Assembly (NCBI RefSeq): GCF_001297015.1
Contig: NZ_LIGE01000045.1
Location: 1 to 50,246 of the forward strand
Reading direction: 5' to 3'
Length of the DNA stretch: 50,246 nt
Source: Pseudomonas sp. RIT-PI-r
Lineage (GTDB): Bacteria; Pseudomonadota; Gammaproteobacteria; Pseudomonadales; Pseudomonadaceae
Below, one piece after another: positions 1-9,964 of this stretch. A program made the translations under genes and the position numbers. The notes beneath the pieces were generated by a model that was not told the origin of the DNA, did no database searches, and saw nothing but the letters and a program-made list of their open reading frames with translations. How positions within the stretch are numbered: position 1 is the stretch's first letter; every line of letters starts with the position of its first letter.

Positions 1-1
1 C

Positions 2-616
2 CTCAGCTCGATGGGCGGAGGCGGCTACAACGAACTGCGCATCGAAGACAAAAAAGGTCAGGAACAGATCTACCTGCACGCCCAGCGCGACTGGGACGAA
101 AACATCGAGCACGACCAGAAAATCCGCATCGGCAACGAACGCCACGACACCGTCGAAAAGAACAGTTACAGCGAATTCAAAGCCGAAGAACACCATACCG
201 TCTACGAAGACCGCAAAGTCGAAGCCCGCGCCAACGACCACCTCACCGTGGGCGTGAACCAACACATCAAAATCGGCACCGGTCAGTTCATCGACGCTGG
301 CCAGGAAATTCATCTCAGCAGCGGCATGAAAGTGGTGATGGAAGCCGGCGCAGAGCTGACCCTGATCGGCGGCGGCAGCTTCATCAAGATCGACGCCGGC
401 GGCGTGACCATGAGCGGCCCGGTGATCAACATGAACTCCGGCGGCAGCCCAGGGAGCGGCACTGGCGCCGCCCCGCTGATACCCGGAATCCTGAAACAGG
501 CCGACGCCGACAAGGCCGGCCAGGTCCTGACCCCGGCCCAGATCAACACCCTCAAACGTAACGCGCCGTTCTGCGAAGAATGCGAAAAATGCAAGGCAGG
601 TGCCTGTGCCATCTGA
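2..616 (+). CDS. vgrG: VgrG spike protein, C-terminal part (5' end outside window)
   Basis: This is the C-terminal 204 residues of a type VI secretion VgrG tip protein; the reading frame is open to the window edge, so the start lies upstream. The first visible residues, SSMGGGGYNELRIEDKKG, are the typical start of the gp5-like region behind the OB domain. They are followed by charged repeats (DNIxxDQKIRIGNERHDTV type) and then by short glycine-rich beta-helix repeats around residues 95-145 (LSSGMKVVMEAGAELTLIGG, then INMNSGG). The C-terminus is a Cys-rich tail (FCEECEKCKAGACAI) that could bind metal or serve as a cargo interface; that role is inference. The gene overlaps the DUF4123 adaptor and RHS effector genes, the usual order in which VgrG carries that effector on the spike. 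Confidence 0.93.
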   Translation, partial: LSSMGGGGYNELRIEDKKGQEQIYLHAQRDWDENIEHDQKIRIGNERHDTVEKNSYSEFKAEEHHTVYEDRKVEARANDHLTVGVNQHIKIGTGQFIDAGQEIHLSSGMKVVMEAGAELTLIGGGSFIKIDAGGVTMSGPVINMNSGGSPGSGTGAAPLIPGILKQADADKAGQVLTPAQINTLKRNAPFCEECEKCKAGACAI

Positions 617-1343
617 TCGAATTACGCCCAAGGATTGGCTGGCGCAACAGCCGTTGCAGACTGGCGAGCGTTTGTATCTGGTCATTAGCGCAGCAAGCGA
701 TTCCGACGCGCTGAAAAACCTCTACCTCACCGAACCCTCCGCCCAGCTCCTGCCGATCTGGGGCGGCACGCCCTACTCCACCTGGCAACCGGTGATGCCC
801 TACGTCACCGAGCTCAAAGCCAATTCCGCGTTCCTGCCGTGGATCGCTGAAACCGACGCCCTCGACTGGGGTTGGCTGGCGGTATCGCGTTCGGAGCCGA
901 ACGAAGTGTTCGAGCATCTGCGCAGCCTGACTCAGGTGAAGATGCCGGATGGGACCGAGGTGTTTTTCCGATTTTGGGATGGGCGGCATATCTACCCGAT
1001 TCTGCATGGGCTTGGGGAGAAGGCCGGGGAAGTACTGCCGATGTTTGAGCGGTATCTGATTAATGGGCAGTCGCTGGAGGTTGGGACGCGGGTTGTGCCG
1101 AAGGTGAAGGATTGGCCGTGGTGGGAGGTGCCGAAGCCGTTACTGGACGGCTTGGCCAAGGAAAATCCGACGACGCTGATCAGCAACTTGATGCAGTGGC
1201 TGGAAGAAGACCGACCGGACATTTACACCGCTTGGCCCGAGAACAACCTGAAGCTGAAAGTCAGCCGTTTCGTGCGCCGTCCGGACGCACCGAAAAACCT
1301 TAAAGAAGCACTGTTAAATCACCTGATTCTGGAGCAAGGCTGA
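600..1343 (+). CDS. DUF4123 T6SS effector adaptor/chaperone (Tap/Tec type)
   Basis: A 247-residue protein of the DUF4123 family, the cytoplasmic adaptors that load an effector onto its cognate VgrG. Family features seen are the N-terminal LYLVISAASDSDALKNLY strand-helix, the central WIAETDALDWGWL and HLRSLTQVKMPDGTEVFFRF blocks, and the FWDGRHIYPIL segment. It starts with GTG (600) inside the end of vgrG; a second in-frame GTG at 606 has the better spaced AAGGCAGG ribosome site and may be the real start. Its stop codon overlaps the ATG of the RHS gene (ATGA), so the three genes are translationally coupled. The likely client is the RHS protein that follows, from gene order and family knowledge. 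Confidence 0.9.
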   Translation: MPVPSDRITPKDWLAQQPLQTGERLYLVISAASDSDALKNLYLTEPSAQLLPIWGGTPYSTWQPVMPYVTELKANSAFLPWIAETDALDWGWLAVSRSEPNEVFEHLRSLTQVKMPDGTEVFFRFWDGRHIYPILHGLGEKAGEVLPMFERYLINGQSLEVGTRVVPKVKDWPWWEVPKPLLDGLAKENPTTLISNLMQWLEEDRPDIYTAWPENNLKLKVSRFVRRPDAPKNLKEALLNHLILEQG

Positions 1344-4300
1344 TGGATCGCGTTGCCTTTGTTGACAACCAACTGAACACCTTCAAGGACAGTCTGAAGC
1401 TGTATCAGGAACAAACCAAAACCTGGTACGCGCGCGTCGCCGACAAGGCCAGTCGGGCCGCTGATATGCCTTCCCTGCTGGGCATGGAGCGAGTAATCAA
1501 GGTTGGTGACTCGAGCAAAGCGGTGAGCATGACCGACGGCAATTTCACTTCGAACGTGGCGCAGTGCCCGCTCAAGGGGCCGTTGCTGATCGAAAGTAAA
1601 TTCGAGTCGGTTTACGACATTCCGGTAGGCGATATCGAAGTCGAAATTGTCGCCGTGGAAGGTGGTGCAGTCAGCAAGGTCAAACTCGACGCACAAGGCA
1701 AAGCCGCCTGGACAGGTGGTATTCCCGGCAAGTTCTACAAGATTCGCGTTCATAACGAAGTGACGCCGGCGCAGATCGATGCGCTGTTCAGCTCCTACAG
1801 CGGCGTGACAGCTGACCTGGAAGGTTTTCTGCGCAAGGAGTGGGCAGGTTTCAAACCGCAATGGTCGAACCTTTCCACCTCGGGCACTGCAATGGCGATT
1901 GGTACCGGCATTCTTGAAGGTGGCTGGGAGGCCATCAAGGGTGTGTGGGATGGCATCAATCAGGTGCTCGACATCCTGCAGGATCCGGGCAAGTTCGCGA
2001 AGGATCTTGGCGCGGGTGCGGATGAACTGATCAAAGTTGCCAAAAGCTCGCCGGACATCATGAAAAAGGCCATGTTGCTGGCCAGCGACGAAGCTGCTTT
2101 GTTCCTGTTGGTACGCAGCGCCGTGATCTGGCTGGCGGGCTTGCCGCCGATGAAGATGGCGGGCGACATAGCGAAAACCACCACGGCAATGGTCGTTGGT
2201 ATCGCCATCGACATTGTGATCGGCGTAGTACTGACCATCGCTGCTGAAGGCACCGGCGTTATCTACCTGATCGCCCGCTTGAAGAAGTACGGTGAGCTTG
2301 TCCTCAACGCCGTCATCGGTTTTGTGAAGTCGCTGTTCAAGATCATCAATGGCTTTATGGAGTACGTCGCGAAATACACTGCTGTTGCGGCGCGTGGTGT
2401 GACGGCCAAGGTGAGAAATGGCATTTCCGAGTTGCGGTTTGATGGGAAGAAAAACGCGAAACTCGCGGATGGCAAAATAGCTGACGATGCTTCCAAGCAG
2501 GCGAAGACACCGGCCGACAAAAGTGCAGAACCTGCCGCCGAGACTTGCACTAACGGATGCCCGGTTTCGATGGTGACCGGCGAAGAGCTGTTGACGCTGA
2601 CCGACGGTCAACTCGACGGGCTACTGCCGTTTGAGTGGACGCGTCTCTACAGAACCAGTGCCGTGGAAATTGATTGCGGTCTGGGTTATGGCTGGAGCCA
2701 TGCACTGGCTCATCGCATTGACATCAATGGCGATGAAGTCATCTGGACTGACCACGAAAACCGCGCAACGCCGTTCCCGCTCCCGAGTGAACAACGTCCA
2801 GCGATCACTAACAGCCTTTCAAAAGCTGCCATTTTCCTCGGTGACGATCCATCGGAACTAATTCTAGCGCAAGCCGGCAAGCGTCCGTCGTTCTATCACT
2901 TCCGTTTCAACAGCAAAGGCACCACCCTAATCGCCATCAGCGACAGCTATGGCAATCGACTGCACGTCACACGCGATATCCATGGTCGTATCAAACGCCT
3001 CGACAACGGCGCCGGTCGCGCCCTGCTTCTACGTTACGACCGCAAACACATTGTTGCGGTCGACTATCAGCAGTTCCTGCCCGCAGACAATCTGGAAGAC
3101 GCCTGGAATACAGTGCAGACGCTGGTGACCTACAGCTACGACGCCCAGCATCGTCTGATCGAAGCAAAGAACGCAGCCGGCGAAGCCGAGCGCTATCGCT
3201 ACAACGAACAGCACGTCATTCTCGAGCGGCAACTGGCGGGCGGCGCTGCGTTCTACTGGGAGTGGGAGAACGAGGGGAAGCTGTCTCGCTGCATCTGTCA
3301 CTGGGCCAACTTCTCGCAGATGGAAGCGCACTACGCCTGGGATGACAAAGGCAGCGTGACTGTCACCAACGCCGACGGCAGCGAAGAGGTGTACACCCAC
3401 GATGATCAGGCGCGACTGATCAGCAAGGTCGACCCGGACGGTGCCGAGCATCTCAAGGCCTACAACGACAAAGGCCAATTGATAGCGGAAAAGGATCCGT
3501 TGGGCGCCGTCACCGAGTACCGCTACGACGACAACGGCTTGATGACAGCCGTCATCCCGCCGGAAGACCAAGCCACCACCTATGAATACATCAACGGTTT
3601 CGTCAGCGATGTGCATCGCGGCAAAGCCAGTTGGAAGTATCAACGCAACCGTCAGGGCGATATCACCCAACAAATCGACCCGGACGGCAATGCCACGCTA
3701 TACAGCTACGACGGCCAGGGGCGTCTGCTGGAGATTCGCCACCCGGACGGCAGCCGTCATCAACTCGGCTGGAACAATCTCGGCCAGTTGCTGGAAGAAC
3801 GCCTGCCCGATGGCGGCCAGCGCAAATATCGCTACGACGCACTGGGTCGGCAGATCACCCGCCAGGAAGAATCCGGCGCCATTACCCAATATCAATGGGA
3901 CGCAGCCAATCGTCTTGCCCAAGTCACGCTACCGGGCGGTGCAACCCGTGCGTTTACCTATAACGCTTACGGTAATGTCACCGCTGAACGCGATGAACTC
4001 GGCCGCATCACTCGGTACGAATATGCCGAAAATCTGCATCTGGTCAGTCGCCGCATCAATCCCGACGGCAGCCAACTTCGCTATCGCTACGACAACTCGC
4101 GTTTGCTGCTGACTGAAATCGAAAACGAGCGCGGCGAGCAATATCACCTCGATTACTACGCCAACGGCCTGATCCAGCAGGAAACCGGTTTCGACGGTCG
4201 TCGTACGGCTTACGAGTATGACCTCAACGGCCAACTGCTGAAGAAAACCGAGTTCGGCGACGATGGCAGCGAACTGGTCACTGAGTATCAGCGCGATGCT

Positions 4301-5998
4301 GCTGGTCGGCTGCTGGTGAAAACCCTGGCCGATGGCGAAGAAATCCACTACAGCTACGACGCCCTCGGTCGCCTAGTAAACGTCGACGACGGCCACTGGC
4401 CGCTCGCCTACAAATACGACCTGCAAGACCGCCTCATCGAAGAACACCAAGGTTGGGGCACCCTGCGCTACGAGTACGATAGCGTTGGTCAGCTCAAACA
4501 CTGCCGCCTCCCTGACGGCAGCAAACTCGATTACCGTCACCAACCGGGCGGGCAACTGAGCAACATCGACCTCAATGGCTCGCGCCTGACCTCTCATCAG
4601 TTCAGCGCCGGTCGCGAACAACAGCGTCAGCAAGGTCTGCTGCTCAGCCAATATCAATACGACGAACAAGGTCGCCTGCAAGCACACAGCGTCAGCCAAC
4701 GGGACAAAAACCTGTTCCAGCGCCGTTATAACTACGACGCCAATGGCAATCTCGCGGGCATCGATGACAGCCGCAAAGGCAACCGCAGCTATCACTACGA
4801 CCCGCTCGACCGACTGATCAGCGTGCGCGGTGCTACTCCGGAAAGCTTCGCTCACGATCCGGCGGGCAACTTGCTTGGCCAAAGCAATGAAGGCACCGCC
4901 AACCTCGCCAACGTCAAAGGCAACCGCCTGCTGATGCAGGGTGATCGTCACTACGAGTACGACGCGTACGGCAACCTGAGTCGCGAACGCCGTGGCACAG
5001 GACAGAAACTCGTCACCGAGTATCGTTACGACTGCCAGCACCGCTTGATCGGCGTTAGCCTGCCGGGTGGCAGCACTGCAACCTACAATTACGATGCCTT
5101 CGGTCGACGTATCGAAAAAACCGTCGACGGCCACATCACCGAATTCCTTTGGCAAGGCGAGCGCTTGATCGCTGAAAGCGCCGAGAACCGCTACCGCAGT
5201 TACATCTATGAACCGGGCAGCTTCCGTCCGTTGGCCATGCTCGACGGCGAAGGCCCACGTAAAGCCACCCCGTTTTACTACCAACTCGACCACCTCGGCA
5301 CACCGCAGGAACTCACCGACTACAGCGGCGAGATCATGTGGTCGGCGAAGTACCGAGCCTACGGCAACCTCGTAGCGCTGGACGTCAACGAAATCGATAA
5401 CCCGTTGCGGTTCCAGGGTCAGTATTTCGATGCGGAGACGGGGTTACATTACAACCGCCACCGCTACTACAATCCGGGAACTGGACGGTTTTTGACGCCG
5501 GATCCGATCAAGCTTGCGGGTGGGTTGAATAGCTACCAGTACGTGCCTAACCCTACGGGGTGGGTGGATCCGCTTGGTCTAAACACTTGCCCTGGTGGGG
5601 ATAAATGCATTCCTGGCCAAGGTGCCGAGCCTCCAGAGCAAAAAGCCAAGGTTAGCGATGGATCCCCGCCTCCTCCAGACGTTCAATGGACAAACCATGG
5701 AAATAAACATGTGGCCCCTAAGGCTCCTTGGCCTTCTGTCGTAAAATCCACTGCCAATGGAGGTGCAGCGAAATATGTGCCGGGCACAGATATAGAAGCA
5801 TTAGAACGGCACGCGTTTGCAAACGGACAAGATGTCAATAATGGAAAACCATGGAAAGTCATTGATATGGGAAAAACTATCGGTGCTAACGACGGAAAAG
5901 AAACCCGGTACATGAGGGTGGAATTGAGTGCGAACACCATACATGGACATCCGATATCTGAAGAAGCCTTCAAAAAACTAACCAAGAAGAAAAAATAA
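1343..5998 (+). CDS. RHS-repeat T6SS effector with a C-terminal toxin tip
   Basis: A 1551-residue RHS polymorphic toxin. Residues 1-240 form an N-terminal loading region, followed by hydrophobic membrane-insertion segments near 251-266 and 281-310, then a DUF6531-type entry (CTNGCPVSMVTGEELLT) near 405. From about 440 to 1395 it carries YD repeats (many GxxxxYxYDxxGRL units) that build the RHS cocoon. The core ends with the hallmark DPLGL at residues 1409-1413. The variable tip is residues 1414-1551 and is AT-richer than the core. It contains HGNKH, a GKPWKVIDMGKTIGANDGKE block and IHGHPI, so histidines and acidic residues could form a nuclease site. It resembles small RNase-type tips (BECR fold), but I cannot name a family. 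The gene directly after it should be its immunity gene. Confidence 0.93.
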   Translation: MDRVAFVDNQLNTFKDSLKLYQEQTKTWYARVADKASRAADMPSLLGMERVIKVGDSSKAVSMTDGNFTSNVAQCPLKGPLLIESKFESVYDIPVGDIEVEIVAVEGGAVSKVKLDAQGKAAWTGGIPGKFYKIRVHNEVTPAQIDALFSSYSGVTADLEGFLRKEWAGFKPQWSNLSTSGTAMAIGTGILEGGWEAIKGVWDGINQVLDILQDPGKFAKDLGAGADELIKVAKSSPDIMKKAMLLASDEAALFLLVRSAVIWLAGLPPMKMAGDIAKTTTAMVVGIAIDIVIGVVLTIAAEGTGVIYLIARLKKYGELVLNAVIGFVKSLFKIINGFMEYVAKYTAVAARGVTAKVRNGISELRFDGKKNAKLADGKIADDASKQAKTPADKSAEPAAETCTNGCPVSMVTGEELLTLTDGQLDGLLPFEWTRLYRTSAVEIDCGLGYGWSHALAHRIDINGDEVIWTDHENRATPFPLPSEQRPAITNSLSKAAIFLGDDPSELILAQAGKRPSFYHFRFNSKGTTLIAISDSYGNRLHVTRDIHGRIKRLDNGAGRALLLRYDRKHIVAVDYQQFLPADNLEDAWNTVQTLVTYSYDAQHRLIEAKNAAGEAERYRYNEQHVILERQLAGGAAFYWEWENEGKLSRCICHWANFSQMEAHYAWDDKGSVTVTNADGSEEVYTHDDQARLISKVDPDGAEHLKAYNDKGQLIAEKDPLGAVTEYRYDDNGLMTAVIPPEDQATTYEYINGFVSDVHRGKASWKYQRNRQGDITQQIDPDGNATLYSYDGQGRLLEIRHPDGSRHQLGWNNLGQLLEERLPDGGQRKYRYDALGRQITRQEESGAITQYQWDAANRLAQVTLPGGATRAFTYNAYGNVTAERDELGRITRYEYAENLHLVSRRINPDGSQLRYRYDNSRLLLTEIENERGEQYHLDYYANGLIQQETGFDGRRTAYEYDLNGQLLKKTEFGDDGSELVTEYQRDAAGRLLVKTLADGEEIHYSYDALGRLVNVDDGHWPLAYKYDLQDRLIEEHQGWGTLRYEYDSVGQLKHCRLPDGSKLDYRHQPGGQLSNIDLNGSRLTSHQFSAGREQQRQQGLLLSQYQYDEQGRLQAHSVSQRDKNLFQRRYNYDANGNLAGIDDSRKGNRSYHYDPLDRLISVRGATPESFAHDPAGNLLGQSNEGTANLANVKGNRLLMQGDRHYEYDAYGNLSRERRGTGQKLVTEYRYDCQHRLIGVSLPGGSTATYNYDAFGRRIEKTVDGHITEFLWQGERLIAESAENRYRSYIYEPGSFRPLAMLDGEGPRKATPFYYQLDHLGTPQELTDYSGEIMWSAKYRAYGNLVALDVNEIDNPLRFQGQYFDAETGLHYNRHRYYNPGTGRFLTPDPIKLAGGLNSYQYVPNPTGWVDPLGLNTCPGGDKCIPGQGAEPPEQKAKVSDGSPPPPDVQWTNHGNKHVAPKAPWPSVVKSTANGGAAKYVPGTDIEALERHAFANGQDVNNGKPWKVIDMGKTIGANDGKETRYMRVELSANTIHGHPISEEAFKKLTKKKK

Positions 5999-6001
5999 TC
6001 G

Positions 6002-6307
6002 ATGAACATTGATAAAATAATAACGCTCGGCGGAACAATTACTTTCGATGATCTCTCCACATTAGTTGGAAGCGACATCAAACTTATTACCGACGATTTA
6101 AAAGAAGATCTATTACAGGCATCACTGCCACTCGAACAAATAATTGATATTGGATGGTACCCAGAATTCAGCGAAAATGGCTCCTTTAGAATCTCGCTAA
6201 TTTCAGATCAAAACTGGGAGTCGCCCACGCACAGCGAAAGCGCGAAAACTTGGACTGAACTTGAAAGAGCGTTAGATCACACTCTGAATAAAATAAAAAA
6301 ACCTTAA
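6002..6307 (+). CDS. Putative immunity protein for the first RHS tip
   Basis: A 101-residue acidic protein starting three bases after the RHS stop codon. It is not a family I recognise. It is AT-rich compared with the RHS core, has no signal peptide or membrane segment, and reads as a small alpha/beta cytoplasmic protein (MNIDKIITLGGTITFDDLST at the start, a Trp-rich middle, KTWTELERALDHTLNKIKK helix at the end). Position, size and composition match cognate immunity genes of RHS toxins, which neutralise the tip in the producing cell. The function is inferred from context alone. Confidence 0.7.
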   Translation: MNIDKIITLGGTITFDDLSTLVGSDIKLITDDLKEDLLQASLPLEQIIDIGWYPEFSENGSFRISLISDQNWESPTHSESAKTWTELERALDHTLNKIKKP

Positions 6308-6468
6308 TATTTACGCAGGCGTAAAATAGATCTTTCGTAAAAAACACCACTCCCGAAAACTTTAGGCCTATTTACCGCTTATCATTACAATAATAAAAAT
6401 TATAAAAGTTCAACTGAAAATGAGACAGTTTCATTTGCTGCACTCAAGAGAAACCAGCCCTTTTTTTA

Positions 6469-6490
6469 GAAAATAAATTTGTCCCCTTTC
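6469..6490 (+). repeat. Right half-arm of the 52-bp palindromic repeat at the orphan RHS junction
   Basis: The sequence GAAAATAAATTTGTCCCCTT matches the right arm of the palindromes at 10543, 11176 and 12489, with one changed base (TTTGTCCCC for TCTGTCCCC). The left arm is missing. It ends about five bases before the point where the second RHS core begins (6495), so it marks the breakpoint of that displaced cassette. Confidence 0.75.
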
Positions 6491-8624
6491 TTCGCACTAC
6501 CAGTGGGATGCTGCTAACCGTCTGGCACAGATCACCCTGCCCGGCGGCGCTACCCGTGCCTTCACCTACAACCCATACGGCCGCGTCACTGCTGAAAGCG
6601 ACGAACTGGGGCGCATCACTCGCTATGAGTACGCCGACAATCTCCATCTGGTCAGCCGTCGTATCAATCCAGACGGCAGCCAACTGCGCTATCGCTACGA
6701 CAACGCACGCCTGCTGCTCACCGATATCGAAAACGAACGCGGCGAACATTATCAACTCGATTACTACTCAAATGGGCTGATCCAGCAGGAAACCGGTTTT
6801 GACGGGCGTCGTACCGCTTACGAGTACGACCTCAACGGCAAACTGTTGAAGAAAACCGAGTTTGGTGACGACGGCAGTGAGCTGGTGACCGAGTACCAGC
6901 GCGACGCCTCTGGTCGCCTGCTGGTCAAAACCCTGCCCGACGGCGAGGAAATTCACTACAGCTACGATGCACTTGGCCGTCTGGTCAATGTGGACGATGG
7001 TCATTGGCCGCTTGCTTATGAATATGATGTGCAGGATCGACTGATCACCGAGCATCAGGGCTGGGGCACCACGCGTTACGAATACGACAGCGTCGGCCAA
7101 CTCAATCACTGCCGCCTGCCGGATGGCAGCACACTCGATTACCGCCACTTGTCCGGCGGTCGGCTGAGCAGCATCGACCTCAACGGGTCGCGCCTGACTA
7201 CGCACCAGTTCGACGCTGGCCGTGAACAGCAGCGCCAACAAGGCGTGCTGCTCAGCCAATATCAGTACGACGAACAGGGAAGGCTTCAAGCGCACACCGT
7301 AGGTCAGCAGAATCGCAATCTGTTCCAGCGCCGCTACGCCTACGATGCAAACGGCAACCTGGCCGGCATCGATGACAGCCGCAAAGGAAACCGCAGCTAC
7401 CACTATGATCCACTGGATCGTCTGGTCAGCGTTCGCGGCGCCACCCCCGAAACCTTCGCTCATGACCCGGCCGGCAACTTGCTCGGCCAAAGCGATCTGC
7501 CAACTGCGAACCTCGCCAACGTCAAAGGTAATCGCCTGCTTATGCAAGGCGACCGGCATTACGACTACGACGCCTACGGCAACCTTAGTCGCGAACGCCG
7601 TGGTACCGGACAGCAACTGGTCACCGAATACCGCTACGACTGCCAGCATCGCTTGATTGGCGTCTCGCTGCCCGGTGGCAGCACCGCAAGCTACAAGTAC
7701 GACGCCTTTGGTCGTCGCATTGAGAAGACCGTCGATGGTCAGACCACAGAGTTTCTCTGGCAAGGTGAACGCCTGATCGCCGAAAGTGCCGAGAATAGCT
7801 ATCGCACCTACATCTACGAGCCTGGCAGCTTCCGCCCATTGGCCATGCTCGACGGCGAAGGCCCCGTCAAGGCAACCCCGTACTATTTCCAACTTGACCA
7901 CCTCGGCACACCTCAAGAACTCACCGACTACAGCGGCGAAATCATGTGGTCGGCGAAATACCGTGCCTATGGCAATCTGGCCACCTTGGACATCGCCGAA
8001 ATCGACAACCCTCTGCGCTTCCAAGGTCAGTATTTCGATGCCGAGACGGGATTACATTACAACCGGCACCGCTACTACAATCCCAGCACCGGACGGTTTT
8101 TGACACCGGATCCGATCAAGCTTGCGGGTGGTTTGAACAACTATCAGTATGTGCCTAACCCTACGGGGTGGGTGGACCCGTTGGGGCTGGATAACTGTCC
8201 GGGGGGACCAGGATGCGAAATTCCTCCATCCGTAGAAGATCCCGTTACGAAAGCCAAAGTCGATACAGGAGAACCCGCCGCTCCCACTTCTACGGGCTAT
8301 GGCCCTAATGATCCAGCAGTAAGGATTGAAGGTGAATGGTCTACAAATGACCTGAAACAAGCACTGCTTGGCCACCCGCCGAGAGGACTTGGAAGTCCTG
8401 ACCTTCATCACGCGGATCAAATGCCTGGATCAGCAATCCATGAAATATTGCCAGCGGAGCATCGCGGTAACAAAGCACTTCACCCTAATAAGTTCAATCA
8501 GGGTGTAACTCTAGAAATGAGGCAGCAGGATCGAAATCTTCACTGGTGGTATCGTGCGAGAGAACAAGGCGCAGATGAAAAGCTGCCAGAATGGATTTAT
8601 GACAATCAAGGTCGCAAAAAATGA
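6477..8624 (+). pseudogene. Orphan RHS core fragment with LHH-type HNH nuclease tip
   Basis: An open frame with no proper start that begins mid-core: codon 6495 aligns with codon 3887 of the intact RHS gene, and both run exactly 1,680 bases to DPLGL (8175 here, 5567 there) without a length change. The tip, codons 8190-8621 (144 residues), holds SPDLHHADQMPGSAIHEI, then EHRGNKALHPNKF and QQDRNLHWWYRAREQGAD, which fits HNH/Endo VII nucleases of the LHH type. The stop overlaps the ATG of a SUKH-family gene. With no N-terminal loading domains it cannot act alone. It looks like an older effector 3' end pushed downstream and kept as a reserve tip. Internal TTG/GTG starts could in principle make a shorter protein. 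Confidence 0.85.
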
Positions 8625-9058
8625 ATTTTTCCGAATTTGAAGAACTTGTAAACGAAAAAAAAATGGCCAACCCAGTATGGTTTGGCTTGGAGCCAGACAG
8701 CCTAGCAAGCGAAGACAGTGTGATTTTCGCTCAAAATACACTGAACGCAACGCTGCCTATTGAATACGTACAGTTTGCGAAGCGATTTGGCGGCGGATAT
8801 TTCGCATTCGGAATCGTCTACTCTCTGGATGAAAACAGCAACTTCAATATTTTAGAGATAAATAAATCCGAATCAACAACCAGAGGAACCCATATACTAT
8901 TTTCCGAAAATGGAACTGGTGATTTTTATGGATTTGAAATTAAAGATAGCCAATGCCTTCCAGAGGTATATTTTTTCGATCACGAAACTGAAAAATGGCA
9001 AAAAACAAAGTACGAAAACATGCTCAGCTTCCTTGCTGAAACCGCACTATCCAACTAA
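8621..9058 (+). CDS. SMI1/KNR4 (SUKH) family immunity protein
   Basis: A 145-residue protein with the SUKH pattern: an N-terminal helix (FSEFEELVNEKK), then the LNATLPIEYVQFAKRFGGGY block around residues 42-61 with the family's Pro and Gly-Gly, and the YFFDHETEKWQ strand followed by a closing helix. SUKH proteins are immunity partners of nuclease toxins, especially HNH-type. The ATG overlaps the stop of the LHH nuclease fragment (ATGA), so the pair is physically coupled. Even as an orphan it could protect against siblings that still deploy this tip. AT-rich like the other immunity genes here. Confidence 0.88.
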   Translation: MNFSEFEELVNEKKMANPVWFGLEPDSLASEDSVIFAQNTLNATLPIEYVQFAKRFGGGYFAFGIVYSLDENSNFNILEINKSESTTRGTHILFSENGTGDFYGFEIKDSQCLPEVYFFDHETEKWQKTKYENMLSFLAETALSN

Positions 9059-9128
9059 AAAATCAACTAAAATCGCAAGCAGCATCAATGCTTTATTTTA
9101 AATCATGATTAAAACAATTAAGGAAAAA

Positions 9129-9163
9129 GGAAAAAGGGGACGGAGTCTGAGAAATCCCCGATT
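9129..9163. repeat. Diverged left arm of the palindromic repeat
   Basis: GGAAAAAGGGGACGGAG followed by AGAAATCCCCGATTTTTC: the AAAAGGGGAC start of the palindrome family is present but the usual GATTTATTTTC inner part is gone. A matching right-hand remnant, AATCTATCCCCTTTTCT, lies at about 9943-9959 beyond the transposase remnant, as if the insertion had landed in or replaced the middle of one palindrome. Confidence 0.45.
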
Positions 9164-9200
9164 TTTCTTACAGTAAATCAAGAAGTTAGGAATTGAAGTG

Positions 9201-9264
9201 GCCTGCATGGGTCGGCAGCTTGTATTGCACCACACAAAAACAAGATCCCGATCCCATGCAGGCC
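9201..9264. repeat. 12-bp perfect inverted repeat upstream of the IS remnant gene
   Basis: GGCCTGCATGGG (9201-9212) and CCCATGCAGGCC (9253-9264) are perfect inverted copies about 40 bases apart. The second arm contains the ATG (9256) of the transposase frame. It may be part of the element's left end or a hairpin that limits transposase translation; the sequence alone does not decide this. Confidence 0.6.
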
Positions 9265-9964
9265 ATCCGATTCTTACACAGCGCGCTCGCCCAAGCACTT
9301 CCCACTGTCCATTTTCGTCGTCTGAAAACAGACGATGTGTTGTGTCAGCGCATTACTCCAAGGACGTCGGCTCACTCTGACGGGGCTTGGTCGATTCATG
9401 TCAGGCAAGGCCTACCCCAAACACGCCATCAAACGAGTCGATCGGTTGCTGGGTAGTCGGCATCTGCAAACTGAGCGTTCGCTGTTTTACTGGGTCATGT
9501 TGCTAGCCTTGCTGGGGTCGCTGAGACATCCGTTGATCCTAGTCGATTGGTCACTGATCAATGCGGCTGGAGAGTTCTTTTTGTTGCGTGCAGCCATTCC
9601 TCTGGCAGGACGTTCGTTCCCGATTTACGAGAGCGTTCATGAGCGCGAAGGTTGTCCGAAATATCAAAAACGGCTGCTGCAAACGTTGGCCGAAATGCTC
9701 CCCAAAGACTGCATTCCGGTCCTTGTAGCTGATGCAGGTTTTCGCCGGCCATGGATCAATGCCGTCGAGGCGCAAGGCTGGTATTACGTGGGTCGAGTGC
9801 GTAACCGGGACCTCTACCGCAACGACGCACGAATTTGGCTGCCGGTTAAAAACCTCTACGCCTTGGCGTCGTCCTCACCAAAATCACTGGGTCGGATCGA
9901 GATGACCCAAAGCACTCCGCACTTCATCCATTTGTACTATGAATCTATCCCCTTTTCTCCTTGA
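9256..9964 (+). pseudogene. IS4-family transposase remnant (frameshifted and 3'-truncated)
   Basis: The N-terminus (MQAIRFLHSALAQALPTVHF, from 9256) is in one frame and the rest is in another frame from about 9335, so a small indel near 9325-9345 breaks the gene. The second part has the IS4-type GRRLTLTGLGRFMSGKAYPK and IKRVDRLLG blocks, the first catalytic Asp in LILVDWS and the second in LVADAGF. The third catalytic residue (the Glu of the YREK block) is absent because the frame leaves transposase sequence near 9930 and runs into repeat-like DNA (ATCCCCTTTTCTCC). It cannot encode an active enzyme. It sits between two SUKH immunity genes inside the toxin/immunity array. Confidence 0.85.

Noticed and set aside
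1319..5293. Long open frames on the minus strand opposite the RHS gene
   Set aside because: They mirror the repeats of the RHS core, have no ribosome sites or known domains, and recur opposite the second core; they are antisense shadows.
6310..6325. Short palindrome TTTACGCAGGCGTAAA after the first immunity gene as a terminator
   Set aside because: The stem is short with a two-base loop and no T run follows, so it was not called.
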